Below are positions 9,702 to 18,049 of a DNA stretch of 64,000 bases, piece after piece. The DNA lies in assembly GCA_003134785.1 (NCBI GenBank), contig PLCN01000021.1, positions 317,784-381,783 of the forward strand. The letters are read 5' to 3'. The stretch comes from Spartobacteria bacterium (GTDB taxonomy: Bacteria > Verrucomicrobiota > Verrucomicrobiia > Chthoniobacterales > UBA10450). The translations under genes were made by a program, and so were the position numbers. A model generated the notes under the pieces. The model saw only the letters and a list, made by a program, of their open reading frames with translations. It did no database searches and was not told where the DNA came from. The first letter of the stretch is position 1. The number at the start of each line of letters is the position of its first letter.

Positions 9702-9757
9702 ATTTCAGCGAAGCCGCGAATATTCTTCGGAGCAAAGGAATCGTTCATCGCGTAAAA
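9702..9757 (+). pseudogene. Duplicated 3' fragment of the upstream epimerase gene
   Basis: Bases 9702-9718 match 9083-9099 exactly for 17 bases. The next 39 bases agree at roughly two thirds of positions with the epimerase 3' end. Translated, it reads HFSEAANILRSKGIVHRVK, against YFSEAAAILRDKGIVHRAK at the true C-terminus of the epimerase. It has no start or upstream coding sequence. It is best explained as the scar of an ancient tandem duplication whose middle was replaced or decayed. Confidence 0.65.
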
Positions 9758-9764
9758 GTGGGTG

Positions 9765-10781
9765 ATGAGCGAGGCCGTTAGCCTGCCGGATTTCAATTCG
9801 CCGATCGTCGATCACGCGCGCAAAGATTTCCCGCTGCTCGATGCCGGGATGAGTGTGGCGGACGCGCTCGAACGCATCCGGCGCGAAGGCGTGGGCGAAC
9901 GCGTAATTTATTTTTTCGCGACCGATGTCGAGGAACGTCTCGTTGGCGTTTTGCCGACCCGTCGATTACTGACCGCGCCGCTCGAGACGCGTCTCGAAGA
10001 AATAATGGTGCGCCGCGTCGTCGCCATTCCCGCGAGCGCGACCGTCTTGGAAGCATGCGAATTTTTTGTGCTCTATAAATTCTTCGCGTTTCCGGTAGTG
10101 GACCGAGCGCGCCGGGTAGTGGGCGTGGTGGACGTGAGCCTGTTCGCCGAGGAAATGTTGGAAGCCGGAGAGCGCGAAGAGGAGCGTCCCACTGTTGCCA
10201 GTCTCGGTGATGACGTGTTCGAGGCGCTCGGATTTCGGCTGGCGCAAATTCGCGGGGCCTCGCCTTGGCGCGTTTTTCGTTACCGCTTCCCGTGGCTCCT
10301 CGCCACCGTTGCGGCCGGGACAGCGTGCGCAGTTCTGGCGGGCGCGTTTGAAGCAACGCTCGCCGGCAGTCTGGTCGTGGCGTTTTTCCTCACGATGGTT
10401 CTCGGTCTTAACGAAAGCGTGGGCATGCAGTCGATGACGCTTACGATCCAGGCGCTGCGGGTGAGCACGGTGACGCGGCGCTGGTTCCTTGAGAACCTGC
10501 GGCGGGAACTTGCCACAGCACTGCTGCTCGGGCTGGCGTGCGGAACACTCGTGAGCGCGATCGTTTGGATTTGGCGCCACGATGTGAAAGGCGCGGCGGT
10601 CGTCGGCACGAGCATCGCGGTGTCGCTGGTCACAGCCTGTCTGTTTGGTTTCAGCGTGCCGTCGCTTCTGCACTCGCTCAAACTTGATCCGAAAATCGCG
10701 GCCGGGCCGGTCACACTTGCTGTGACCGATTTTTTCGCGCTGGCCTTCTATTTTTCGCTCGCATGGGCGGTGCTCGGATGA
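9765..10781 (+). CDS. CBS-domain / MgtE-like divalent cation transporter
   Basis: Predicted inner-membrane cation (Mg2+-type) channel or transporter of about 338 residues. Residues 20-130 form a CBS pair, with GVLPTRRLLTAPLETRLEEI and FPVVDRARRVVGVVDV being typical strands. From about residue 165 come five hydrophobic segments of the MgtE/SLC41 fold, including VLGLNESVGMQSMTLTIQAL, the conserved pore region. The superhelical N domain found in full-length MgtE is absent, so it is a short form. ATG 9765 is chosen over an in-frame GTG at 9762. The stop overlaps the start of the next glycosyltransferase gene (ATGA). Confidence 0.85.
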   Translation: MSEAVSLPDFNSPIVDHARKDFPLLDAGMSVADALERIRREGVGERVIYFFATDVEERLVGVLPTRRLLTAPLETRLEEIMVRRVVAIPASATVLEACEFFVLYKFFAFPVVDRARRVVGVVDVSLFAEEMLEAGEREEERPTVASLGDDVFEALGFRLAQIRGASPWRVFRYRFPWLLATVAAGTACAVLAGAFEATLAGSLVVAFFLTMVLGLNESVGMQSMTLTIQALRVSTVTRRWFLENLRRELATALLLGLACGTLVSAIVWIWRHDVKGAAVVGTSIAVSLVTACLFGFSVPSLLHSLKLDPKIAAGPVTLAVTDFFALAFYFSLAWAVLG

Positions 10782-11500
10782 GCGCGCCAGTTCCACGCCG
10801 CATTTCGGTCGTGATTCCCGCGCTGAACGAAGAGGAACCGATCGCCGACGTAGTGCGCGCTTGCCTAACGACTGGTCTGCCAGACGAAATCATCGTGGTG
10901 GATAATGGCAGCTCCGATCGCACCGCCGACTGCGCGCGTGCCGCGGGCGCGAAGGTGGTGGCCGAGCCAACGCCCGGTTATGGCCGCGCCTGTGCGGCGG
11001 GAGTCCGGGCGCTTTCGCCGGAATGCCAGATCGTTGTGTTTCTCGACGGCGACGGCAGCGATTGTCCCGAGTTGATGGAGCAACTCGTTAGGCCTGTCGC
11101 CGAGGGAAAACAAGATTTTGTGATTGGATCGCGCACGCGCGGGAAGCGCGAACCCGGCAGCATGAATTTCCAGCAAGTTTTCGCCGGCCGCAGCGCAGGC
11201 ATTCTGCTCCGAATTCTTTACGGCGTTTCCTACACCGACATGTGTCCGTTCCGCGCAATCCGGCGCGATGCGCTCGATCGCCTCGGGATGAAGGAAGAAA
11301 CCTACGGATGGAATCTCGAGATGCAGATGCGAGCAGCGCGTTCAGGTCTGCGCATCCTGGAAGTGCCGGTGAACCATCGATGCCGGACCGGTGGCGAATC
11401 AAAAGTGTCCGGCACGTTGCGCGGCACTTTTGTCGCAGGCGTTCGGATTATCGCAACGCTGTTCCGAGTCGCGGCGGAGCGCAGCGTCGTGCAAGCGTAG
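10778..11500 (+). CDS. Glycosyltransferase family 2 (dolichyl-phosphate mannosyltransferase-like)
   Basis: Cytoplasmic GT-A transferase of about 240 residues. ISVVIPALNEEEPIADVV opens the nucleotide-binding fold. EIIVVDNGSSDRTADCAR is followed by VVFLDGDGSDCPE, which holds the metal-binding DGD, and FVIGSRTRG is a third conserved block. There is no membrane anchor, consistent with the short polyprenyl-phosphate sugar synthases. Start ATG 10778 overlaps the MgtE-like stop by 4 bases. It may belong with the methyltransferase, DUF2064 and epimerase genes upstream in envelope glycan or lipid synthesis, which is an inference from position. Confidence 0.88.
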   Translation: MSAPVPRRISVVIPALNEEEPIADVVRACLTTGLPDEIIVVDNGSSDRTADCARAAGAKVVAEPTPGYGRACAAGVRALSPECQIVVFLDGDGSDCPELMEQLVRPVAEGKQDFVIGSRTRGKREPGSMNFQQVFAGRSAGILLRILYGVSYTDMCPFRAIRRDALDRLGMKEETYGWNLEMQMRAARSGLRILEVPVNHRCRTGGESKVSGTLRGTFVAGVRIIATLFRVAAERSVVQA

Positions 11501-11542
11501 AATCTTATTCCGTGCGCCAGCCGATTTTGTAACCTCACCGGC

Positions 11543-13090
11543 ATGACCCGCGGTCGCGCCATCGGTGCCGGATTCCTCGGGGGCGCCGTCGCGGGCTTGG
11601 TCATGACCGTTGTCATGCTCTTGCTCGCGTGGCTTTTTGGCGTGGCGACCCCGCTCACGATCTTTGGCGATCGCCTTTCTGTCTTCATTCCGGCAGATCA
11701 GTTTCTTTCACTCATGGGCCGCGTCGGTGGCTACAACCACCTGAAGCAGCTCGGCGTTGGGTCTGTCATCTTCGGACAAATTTTCGTTGGAGCGCTGGGC
11801 GGAATGTCTTACGGCCTATCGGCGCGCAAACGTCGTCGCATCGGATTTGCCGCCACCGCGTCGGCTTTCGTTTTCCTTCCGCTCATGTCCGTGGCGGTTC
11901 TTCTGTGGCCGGTCCTGGGCACGCATTATTTCGGATTGCCGATCGCGAGGGCGACGTTGGTCACACTCCTTGGATTGGTCGCAGCGTTTGCGTTTTTCGA
12001 ACGGACGCTCGTAATCGGATTTCGCTTTCTGACGCGACCTACAGTCCAAATCAACGATCAGGAATTCACCCCCCGCATCGGTCGTCGCGCGATTTTTTTC
12101 GGCGGCCTGGGCATCTTGATCGCCGGCGGTGGCGCTGGGCTTCTCCGCAAACTTTACCAGAGCGCGACCTTCAGTTACGACGGCACGCAATACAAAGGCC
12201 GCATCGTCCAACCGATCACGCCTAACGACCAGTTCTATTGCGTCACGAAGAACGTCGTCGACCCGCAGGTGAATCCATCGCTCTGGCGTCTCGAGATCAC
12301 TGGTCTCGTCGAGAAGCGGCAGACGTATCGGCTCGACCGGTTGAAAGCCCTGCCCGCTGTTATGCAGGAAACAACCTTGATGTGCATCAGCAACGGTCTC
12401 GACACCGGCCTGATGAGCAACGCTCTCTGGAAAGGCGTGCCGATGAGTACACTCCTGGGCGCGGCCACGCCGCTGACCGGCGCGGCAAAAGTGCGGCTGC
12501 ACGGAGTCGATAACTACACCGACACATTCCCGCTCGAGAAGGCAATGGATCCGACCACGCTCGTCGTTTACGAAATGAACGGCGAACCGTTACCGCATCG
12601 CCATGGATCTCCCGCGCGCGTAATCGTGCCCGGTTACTTTGGCGAGAAGCATGTGAAATGGATTACGCGCATCGAGGTGGCGGACGCGAACGCCGAAGGC
12701 TTTTACGAGGCGCAAGGCTGGGGCCCGGACTTTATTGTCCCGACGCGATCGCGTTTTGATCAGCCGGATCATGAATCGACCTTCAATCTCGAGACGGCGA
12801 GCAAGGGCATTTTCTTGAGCGGCGTCGCATTCGGCGGCGACCGCGGGATCACGCGCGTGGAGGTCAGTTTCGACGACGGCGAAAACTGGCAGGAAGCGAA
12901 GCTCGATTATCCCGGCACGAAATTGACGTGGGCTCTCTGGAGTTACCTCTGGCTGCCGGAGGGAGCGGATGATTACACGCTCGTGGTTCGCGCCACCGAT
13001 GGCGAAGGCGAGGTCCAGGAGTGGGAGGAAGATCGCCCCTTCAAATCAGGCACGACGGGATTTCATAAGATTGTGGTGCACGTGGCCTAA
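11543..13090 (+). CDS. Membrane-anchored sulfite-oxidase-type molybdopterin oxidoreductase
   Basis: 515 residues. The first 185 contain about five hydrophobic segments, the last being FFGGLGILIAGGGAGLLRKL. The rest is a SUOX/YedY-type catalytic domain: RIVQPITPNDQFYCVTKN, LMCISN with the expected molybdenum-ligand Cys at residue 281, RHGSPARVIVPGYFG, and KWITRIEV. Residues from about 415 form the Ig-like Mo-cofactor dimerisation domain (GVAFGGDRGITRVEVSFDDG). The substrate could be sulfite or another oxidised sulfur or oxyanion compound. The fusion of a membrane module to the catalytic domain suggests electron transfer to a membrane partner. The gene ends convergently with mutM, overlapping it by 4 bases. 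Confidence 0.85.
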   Translation: MTRGRAIGAGFLGGAVAGLVMTVVMLLLAWLFGVATPLTIFGDRLSVFIPADQFLSLMGRVGGYNHLKQLGVGSVIFGQIFVGALGGMSYGLSARKRRRIGFAATASAFVFLPLMSVAVLLWPVLGTHYFGLPIARATLVTLLGLVAAFAFFERTLVIGFRFLTRPTVQINDQEFTPRIGRRAIFFGGLGILIAGGGAGLLRKLYQSATFSYDGTQYKGRIVQPITPNDQFYCVTKNVVDPQVNPSLWRLEITGLVEKRQTYRLDRLKALPAVMQETTLMCISNGLDTGLMSNALWKGVPMSTLLGAATPLTGAAKVRLHGVDNYTDTFPLEKAMDPTTLVVYEMNGEPLPHRHGSPARVIVPGYFGEKHVKWITRIEVADANAEGFYEAQGWGPDFIVPTRSRFDQPDHESTFNLETASKGIFLSGVAFGGDRGITRVEVSFDDGENWQEAKLDYPGTKLTWALWSYLWLPEGADDYTLVVRATDGEGEVQEWEEDRPFKSGTTGFHKIVVHVA

Positions 13091-13890
13091 CGAATGATTA
13101 TTTTTTGACACCTCGGACACCAGGCCGTCGTTCGCCCGCCAATCGTTCCCTTCCGCAAAGCCGACCGATGGCGCGGGCAAACGCCGTCGCGTTTCCATTT
13201 TTGATGAATAAGCCAGTTCGCTGGCGGATCCGAAAAGTTGGGGCCGATGATGCGCAACGATTCGCTCGCGACAAAGCGCGTCTCTCGGAGCAAACGCGCA
13301 CGTTGCGCTGAGGATAGAGCGCCCGCCAGAACCGACGGTGCGATCTTCGCGCGCCACAGGATTTCGTCCGCCATCCAATTGCCGATACCCGAAAATCCAT
13401 TTTGCATCAGCACGACGGCTTTGATCGGCGCACGTCCGTGACGATCGAGGAACCCATTCAGAAATGCGCGATCGAACTTGTCGGAACTGATTTCTGGTCC
13501 GCCCGCTCGCCACCATGCCGGCTCCGTTCTTCCATGATGAAACCGGACGCGGCCAAAGAGCCGGGCATCGCGGAAAACGAGAGCCTGACGCGTCTGTTGC
13601 AGAACGAAATGATCGTGCTTTTCAGGACGGAATCCCGCGGGCTCCGTCCGCAACTTTCCCGTCATGCCGAGATGAATCCCGATCCAGTTTCCGCCCGAGA
13701 ATTCAAACAGCATTCGCTTCCCGCGAGCGTGCGAGCGCAGGAGACGGCGTCCGGTTAAGTGCTCCACGATCTTCCGCGGATCGCTCCCGCGAAAAATTCT
13801 TTTCCGCGGATGGAGCTGCACCGCGGCAATCTTCCGGCCGAGACCCGGGTCCCATTGCTTGCGAAAGAATTCGACCTCGGCGAGTTCGGG
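13087..13890 (-). CDS. mutM: Formamidopyrimidine-DNA glycosylase (Fpg/MutM family)
   Basis: Base-excision repair glycosylase/AP lyase for oxidised purines. Initiation at 13890 gives MPELAEVEFF, placing the catalytic Pro2/Glu3 correctly; the longer ORF start at 13926 would bury them. The protein has about 267 residues. QNGFSGIGNWMADEILWRA is the helix-two-turn-helix. The C-terminal zinc finger reads CPRH then WCPRCQ, so the second of the four usual Cys is a His here, which can still bind zinc. It could be a Nei-like relative, because subfamily assignment needs alignment. Confidence 0.88.
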   Translation of the reverse strand, partial: PELAEVEFFRKQWDPGLGRKIAAVQLHPRKRIFRGSDPRKIVEHLTGRRLLRSHARGKRMLFEFSGGNWIGIHLGMTGKLRTEPAGFRPEKHDHFVLQQTRQALVFRDARLFGRVRFHHGRTEPAWWRAGGPEISSDKFDRAFLNGFLDRHGRAPIKAVVLMQNGFSGIGNWMADEILWRAKIAPSVLAGALSSAQRARLLRETRFVASESLRIIGPNFSDPPANWLIHQKWKRDGVCPRHRSALRKGTIGGRTTAWCPRCQKIIIR

Positions 13891-13973
13891 CATCGCCCAA
13901 AATAGAGCGGGCTTCCATCGGGGCAATGACCTCGGTGGCTTTGAAGCGGGGCGGGCCGTGCTAACTTCACTGG

Positions 13974-14918
13974 ATGGAAAAAGTGATTATCGTCGGCAGC
14001 GGATGCGCGGGATTGACGGCGGCGATCTATGCCGCGCGTGGGAATTTGAATCCGCTCGTTCTGGAAGGCCGGCAGCCGGGCGGGCAACTCTCGACCACCA
14101 CGCTGGTCGAGAATTTTCCCGGCTTTCCCGAAGGGATCGATGGTCCGCAATTGATCCTGAACATGCACGCCCAAGCCGAAAAATTCGGCGCGCGCTTTTC
14201 GTATTCAGAGGTAACTGATTTCGAAGCACTCGACGACCACATCCGAATCAAAGCAGACGACGAATGGATCGAGACGCGTGCGCTCATCATTGCCAGCGGC
14301 GCGGCGGCGCGTTGGCTCGGTCTCGAAAACGAGGAGAAGCTGGTCGGTCATGGACTGACTTCCTGCGCGACCTGCGACGGCGCCTTTTATCGCAACGTTC
14401 CTGTGTGCGTAATCGGTGGCGGAGATTCCGCGGCGGAAGAGGCATTGTTCCTCACCAAGTTTGCTTCGAAGGTTTATCTCATCCATAGGCGCGACAAACT
14501 GCGCGCCTCCAAGATCATGGCCGATCGCGTGCACGCCTGTGAAAAAATCGAGCCCATCTGGAATACTGTGGTGACGAAATACGTTCCCGACGAAAAGGGA
14601 GAAATGGCCGCCGTGATCTTGCGCAACGTGGAGACGCACGAAGAGAGCGAGCTGCCAGTCGCCTGTGTTTTCGTCGCGATCGGGCACGACCCGAACACGA
14701 AAGCGTTCGAGGGAAGACTCGAGACGGATCCCGACGGTTATCTACTCGTTAGGCATCTCGCGGAAAGCAAACATCCCGGCGTTTTCATAGCGGGCGACGT
14801 GGCGGATCGTGTTTACAAACAGGCGGTCACTGCGGCCGGCTCCGGCTGCGCGGCCGCGCTGGAAGCGGAGAAGTATCTCAGCGGGCTGGAGAAGCCGGAG
14901 CCGGTAGCCGCTCTGTAG
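13974..14918 (+). CDS. trxB: Thioredoxin-disulfide reductase
   Basis: NADPH- and FAD-dependent enzyme that reduces thioredoxin in the cytoplasm. It has 314 residues, the normal length. The FAD motif is IVGSGCAGLTAAIYAARG at residues 5-22, and the redox pair CATC is at 131-134. A second nucleotide motif, VIGGGDSAAEEALFL, follows, and FIAGDVADRVYKQAVTAAG closes the FAD site near the C-terminus. The ATG at 13974 is 83 bases from the divergent mutM start, so each probably has its own promoter in that gap. Confidence 0.94.
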   Translation: MEKVIIVGSGCAGLTAAIYAARGNLNPLVLEGRQPGGQLSTTTLVENFPGFPEGIDGPQLILNMHAQAEKFGARFSYSEVTDFEALDDHIRIKADDEWIETRALIIASGAAARWLGLENEEKLVGHGLTSCATCDGAFYRNVPVCVIGGGDSAAEEALFLTKFASKVYLIHRRDKLRASKIMADRVHACEKIEPIWNTVVTKYVPDEKGEMAAVILRNVETHEESELPVACVFVAIGHDPNTKAFEGRLETDPDGYLLVRHLAESKHPGVFIAGDVADRVYKQAVTAAGSGCAAALEAEKYLSGLEKPEPVAAL

Positions 14919-15064
14919 CCGCCGTCCTGCATGTCACGCCGAAGCATGGCGAAGGCGGGTAGGCGGCGTTGATGCCGCCCTGTTGCAAGCAACGCGTTCT
15001 CTCTCGCTTCGCATAGCTCCGAAAGCTTTCGCGAGTCTGACGACGAAGCGGCTACAGTGGGCGG

Positions 15065-16216
15065 GTGAAGATCTGCGATCTCACTCAGTTCTATTCGCCT
15101 TTGAGTGGAGGGGTGAAGCGTTACGTCCACGAGAAGATCAACTACATCCAAGCGAGGTCGTCGGGCGATGAACATATCCTCATCATACCGGGCGCCAAAA
15201 CGGAGGTGGTCACCGTCGATCGTTCGCGAATCTACTCGATTCATTCACCGCTGGTTTCCCGCTCGGCGCGCTATCGCGCTCTTCTGAATCTGCGCGCGGT
15301 CGGCGAGATCCTTGAACGCGAGCGGCCCGACATCATCGAATCAGCCGATCCATATCAGGTCGGCTGGAAAGCAGTTTCCGCTGGCCGGTTGCTGAAGATT
15401 CCCGTCGTGGCGTTTTACCACTCGCATTTTCCCGAGGCCTATTTGCGCGGGCCGGCGAGGGTCCTGCTCGGGGCCGCGCGAAAATATGTGCCCAACCTTT
15501 ATAACCGCTTCGAGGCGACGCTCGTACCTTCCGAGCAGTTAGCCCAGGTGCTGGAAGACTGGGGGGTGCGCAACGTGCACACGGTAAACCTTGGCGTGAA
15601 CGCCGAAATTTTTTCTCCGGGTCCCGATGATTCGACCGAGACCCGAAAATCTCTGGGGATCGAGCCGAACCGAAAACTTCTGCTCTATGTCGGACGGCTC
15701 GCTCACGAAAAGAACACCCAGACGCTTTTTGCCTCTTTTGAAATACTGGCGCAGCGCCGGCCGGATGAATTCGCGCTGCTGGTCATCGGCGATGGCCCTC
15801 AGCGTGAGACGCTGCGCCGGCTCCACACGCAAAATGGAAATGTAAAATGGATCCGGTACTGCACCGATTCATCAGAGCTCGCGCGCTTCTATCGCGCCGC
15901 GAACCTGTTCGTTCACCCAGGTGTCCAGGAAACCTTCGGACTGGTTGCGCTCGAGAGTCAGGCATGCGGCACGCCCGTGGTGGGAATTCGCGGCTCCTAC
16001 ATGGACCGGATCATTTTTAGCGAGCAGGAATCGTGGGCCCGGGAAAACAGCGCGGAGGCCTTGGCCCATGCGATCGAGCAAACCAGCGACCAAGATCTGA
16101 GAAGCCTCGGCGCGATCGCCGCGGGCGTCGCAGCGGAGCGTTTTGCCTGGCCCCGGGTTTTCGACAGACTCCTTTGCATTTACCGCGAGGCCTGCGCACA
16201 ATACGGCCAGCATTAG
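15065..16216 (+). CDS. Glycosyltransferase family 4 (GT-B)
   Basis: 383 residues, probably adding a sugar to a lipid or glycan on the cytoplasmic face. The N-terminal half starts MKICDLTQFYSPLSGGVKRY, the typical acceptor-binding Gly-rich loop of GT4 enzymes. The donor-binding half holds LLLYVGRLAHEKNTQTL, ADLFVHPGVQETFGLVALE in near-identical form (AANLFVHPGVQETFGLVALE), and ACGTPVVGI. The initiation codon is GTG at 15065. The GNAT gene starts 3 bases after the stop, so the two are co-transcribed. The 146 bases upstream contain G+C-rich REP-like sequence but no gene. Confidence 0.88.
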   Translation: MKICDLTQFYSPLSGGVKRYVHEKINYIQARSSGDEHILIIPGAKTEVVTVDRSRIYSIHSPLVSRSARYRALLNLRAVGEILERERPDIIESADPYQVGWKAVSAGRLLKIPVVAFYHSHFPEAYLRGPARVLLGAARKYVPNLYNRFEATLVPSEQLAQVLEDWGVRNVHTVNLGVNAEIFSPGPDDSTETRKSLGIEPNRKLLLYVGRLAHEKNTQTLFASFEILAQRRPDEFALLVIGDGPQRETLRRLHTQNGNVKWIRYCTDSSELARFYRAANLFVHPGVQETFGLVALESQACGTPVVGIRGSYMDRIIFSEQESWARENSAEALAHAIEQTSDQDLRSLGAIAAGVAAERFAWPRVFDRLLCIYREACAQYGQH

Positions 16217-16219
16217 GCA

Positions 16220-16909
16220 ATGAAGGACGAAAACCCACTTGTGATTCGCAGTTACCGCCCCTCCGACCGCGAGGCGGTGCGAGAGCTTTGCTGCCAAACC
16301 GGGTTTCTCGGCGAGCCGATCAATCCGGTCTACGAAGACCGCGAACTCTTCGCGGATTTTCTGACGACGTATTACACCGACAAAGAGCCGGAATCCTCGT
16401 TCGTCCTCGAGATCGATGGCGAGATCTGCGGCTATTTGCTCGGATCGCGCAAGCCGCTCCGCAACCAATTTTATTCCTTCCGCCAGAATCTCCGGCTCTT
16501 CGTCCGGGCGCTCGCGCGTTATTCCGGATACAACGAGCGATCCCGCAGATTCATTCGTTGGATGATCAGCCACGGATGGCGCGAGGTGCCGGCGGCGCCG
16601 CGGAGAACGCCGCATTTTCACATCAATCTCCAGCCGGACGCGCGCAAAATGTCGACCACGCGGGCGCTGATCAGCGCGTATCTGAGTTACCTCTACCGGT
16701 GCGGCGAGAAACGCGTTTACGGCCAGATCGTCACGTTCGAAAGCCGGCGCGGGGAAAAGATGTTCGAGCGCTACGGCTTCCGCGTGATGAACCGGGGGGA
16801 GATCACGAAATACAAAGCGTTTTATCCGGGATCGGTTTACCTCAGCACGGTGATCAAGAACCTGGAAACGGCGGAACCCCTCACCGTAGACGCCCGTTCG
16901 CGTTTGTAG
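16220..16909 (+). CDS. GNAT-family N-acetyltransferase
   Basis: 229 residues. The start VIRSYRPSDREAVRELCCQT is the usual first strand and helix of GNAT enzymes. SSFVLEIDGEICGYLLGSR is the central beta hairpin, and RGEKMFERYGFRVMNRGE holds the conserved end-of-fold aromatic. The acetyl-CoA pyrophosphate loop is not textbook. It follows the GT4 gene by 3 bases, so it may acetylate a sugar or another intermediate in the same glycan route. This is the last gene before the tRNA-Thr scar and is probably the last chromosomal backbone gene in the window. Confidence 0.8.
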   Translation: MKDENPLVIRSYRPSDREAVRELCCQTGFLGEPINPVYEDRELFADFLTTYYTDKEPESSFVLEIDGEICGYLLGSRKPLRNQFYSFRQNLRLFVRALARYSGYNERSRRFIRWMISHGWREVPAAPRRTPHFHINLQPDARKMSTTRALISAYLSYLYRCGEKRVYGQIVTFESRRGEKMFERYGFRVMNRGEITKYKAFYPGSVYLSTVIKNLETAEPLTVDARSRL

Positions 16910-16959
16910 GCGGTGCGCTTGTCGCGCCCCGATCACGGCGTTACACTGCGCCCGTTGTT

Positions 16960-17021
16960 GCCGGCATAGCTCAGTTGGTAGAGCAGCTGATTTGTAATTT
17001 GAAAACGACCTTTTGCCGGCT
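16960..17021 (+). pseudogene. Degenerate tRNA-Thr remnant at the element boundary
   Basis: The first 39 bases (16960-16998) match the 5' acceptor strand, D arm and anticodon loop of a tRNA-Thr with UGU anticodon. Past the anticodon loop the stem no longer pairs and the T arm is missing. An 8-base piece matching the 3' acceptor end plus discriminator (17014-17021) still pairs with the 5' acceptor strand. It cannot make a working tRNA. The break right at the anticodon loop is where many tyrosine integrases cut, so I read it as a decayed attachment-site tRNA. Confidence 0.7.
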
Positions 17022-17209
17022 TTAGCAATCATTGGCTACACCTCATTATACGAGGGAAAATGGCATTTCGGTCTTAGCTATCGTTTGCCCTCATATGCTG
17101 GTTTTTGGAGCTGCCGTATAGAAAGGCCGTATAGAAATTTTCTGCGAAGCGACTCCGCTGCAGAACCTGGTTGCGCACTCATTTTTTCAGCTGACGTTCG
17201 CGGAACGTT
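17022..17209. other. Short spacer between the two tRNA-Thr copies
   Basis: 188 bases with no convincing gene. It is richer in A+T than the chromosome to its left, which suits a junction segment brought in with the mobile element. No integrase gene or complete attachment repeat was found in it. Confidence 0.5.
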
Positions 17210-17281
17210 GCCGGCGTAGCTCAGTGGCAGAGCAGTCGATTTGTAATCGACCGGTCAGGAGTTCGACTCTCCTCGCCGGCT
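17210..17281 (+). tRNA. tRNA-Thr (anticodon UGU)
   Basis: Complete cloverleaf. The 7-bp acceptor stem is GCCGGCG with CGCCGGC. The D stem is GCTC/GAGC. The anticodon stem GTCGA/TCGAC encloses the loop TTTGTAA with anticodon TGT. The T stem AGGAG/CTCCT encloses TTCGACT. The discriminator is T at 17281 and no CCA is encoded. It differs from the broken copy at 16960 in several stem positions, so it is not a simple duplication and probably arrived with the element to replace the disrupted gene. The 10 bases at 17238-17247 are identical to 16989-16998. Confidence 0.93.
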
Positions 17282-17299
17282 TAATATTCGATCGCCCGA

Positions 17300-17578
17300 T
17301 CAAAATCGCGTCGTCTCCAGCTTCTCCATGAAGTCGTGGATTCGGTTGCCTGGTGTGCGGGGCGGGAAGAGATCCTGCACCGGCACCTTCAGCACTTCAG
17401 CCAGGTAAAGCAGCGTCTTGTCGTCGACGTACGACAGGCGCGCTTCGATTTTCGAGACTCCGCTCCGGCTGATATCGAATCCCGCCAACTGCAGTTTCGT
17501 CGCGAGATCGGATTGCGACCAGCCGAGCGCATAGCGGCGACGGCGCACTTGCGGACCAATGTTGTTTTTGTAGCGCAC
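17300..17578 (-). CDS. XRE-family helix-turn-helix regulator
   Basis: 92-residue DNA-binding protein. Residues 7-65 form a Cro/CI-type HTH: QVRRRRYALGWSQSDLATKL, then GFDISRSGVSKIEARLSYVD as the recognition region, then TLLYLAEVLKVPVQDLFPP. The short tail has no sensor domain. It sits directly inside the tRNA boundary, 12 bases after the end of a small unknown gene on the same strand. That is the usual place for a repressor controlling excision or transfer of an integrative element. The targets are unknown. Confidence 0.85.
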   Translation of the reverse strand: MRYKNNIGPQVRRRRYALGWSQSDLATKLQLAGFDISRSGVSKIEARLSYVDDKTLLYLAEVLKVPVQDLFPPRTPGNRIHDFMEKLETTRF

Positions 17579-17590
17579 GTTCGATCCGAC

Positions 17591-18049
17591 TTAGCGCTCT
17601 TTGCTCTTTGTCTCCGCGGTTTCAAAGCTCACGCGTGGCGAGCACTCAACCTGGCAAAGCTCGATGAGTTGAGTCGCGGTGCGCCTCGGCAATGCATCCG
17701 CGGCTTTGTCGCGGAAGTCCGCGGTCGGTTTCAGGTAATGGCGCGACTCGAATAGATCGTCGAGCGATTCACCAGCCAGAGCGAGAACCTTGTCGAAGGT
17801 TTCGTCTTCGGTGGCGATGTGCGAGAGAAGCGCTGGTGCGGGAAAATTAACGCGCGCGATGCAGCCATCGGTTCCGCTGGCGGTCCACCGGGAGCCGCCG
17901 CCGTCGGTGATAATGAAGTCTTCTTTGTGCCGTTTGGCTTCACGGACGAGCTCGCCTTTGAGAGTTTTGAGACGCTCCCCATAGGTCGTTAGGGCTCGGT
18001 GCAGCGATACAGCTTCGTTTACCAATTTCTTTAATTCATTTTCGGTCAT
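17591..18049 (-). CDS. Hypothetical protein, co-oriented with the XRE regulator
   Basis: 152 residues starting MTENELKKLVNEAVSLHRAL from the ATG at 18049; the longer ORF start at 18094 adds an implausible leader. The N-terminal 45 residues are predicted helical. A central part with DFIITDGGGSRWTASGTDGC and a C-terminal Cys pair (LIELCQVECSP) are visible. I do not recognise a family. It ends 12 bases before the XRE gene and is probably transcribed with it. Confidence 0.6.
   Translation of the reverse strand: MTENELKKLVNEAVSLHRALTTYGERLKTLKGELVREAKRHKEDFIITDGGGSRWTASGTDGCIARVNFPAPALLSHIATEDETFDKVLALAGESLDDLFESRHYLKPTADFRDKAADALPRRTATQLIELCQVECSPRVSFETAETKSKER

Noticed and set aside
16033-17025. 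330-codon plus-strand ORF overlapping GT4 and GNAT
   Set aside because: Arg/Pro-rich alternative frame of two well-supported genes.
15872-17032. 386-codon minus-strand ORF across the GT4 and GNAT genes
   Set aside because: Both plus-strand genes have strong family motifs. The antisense frame is Arg-rich and runs into the tRNA remnant.
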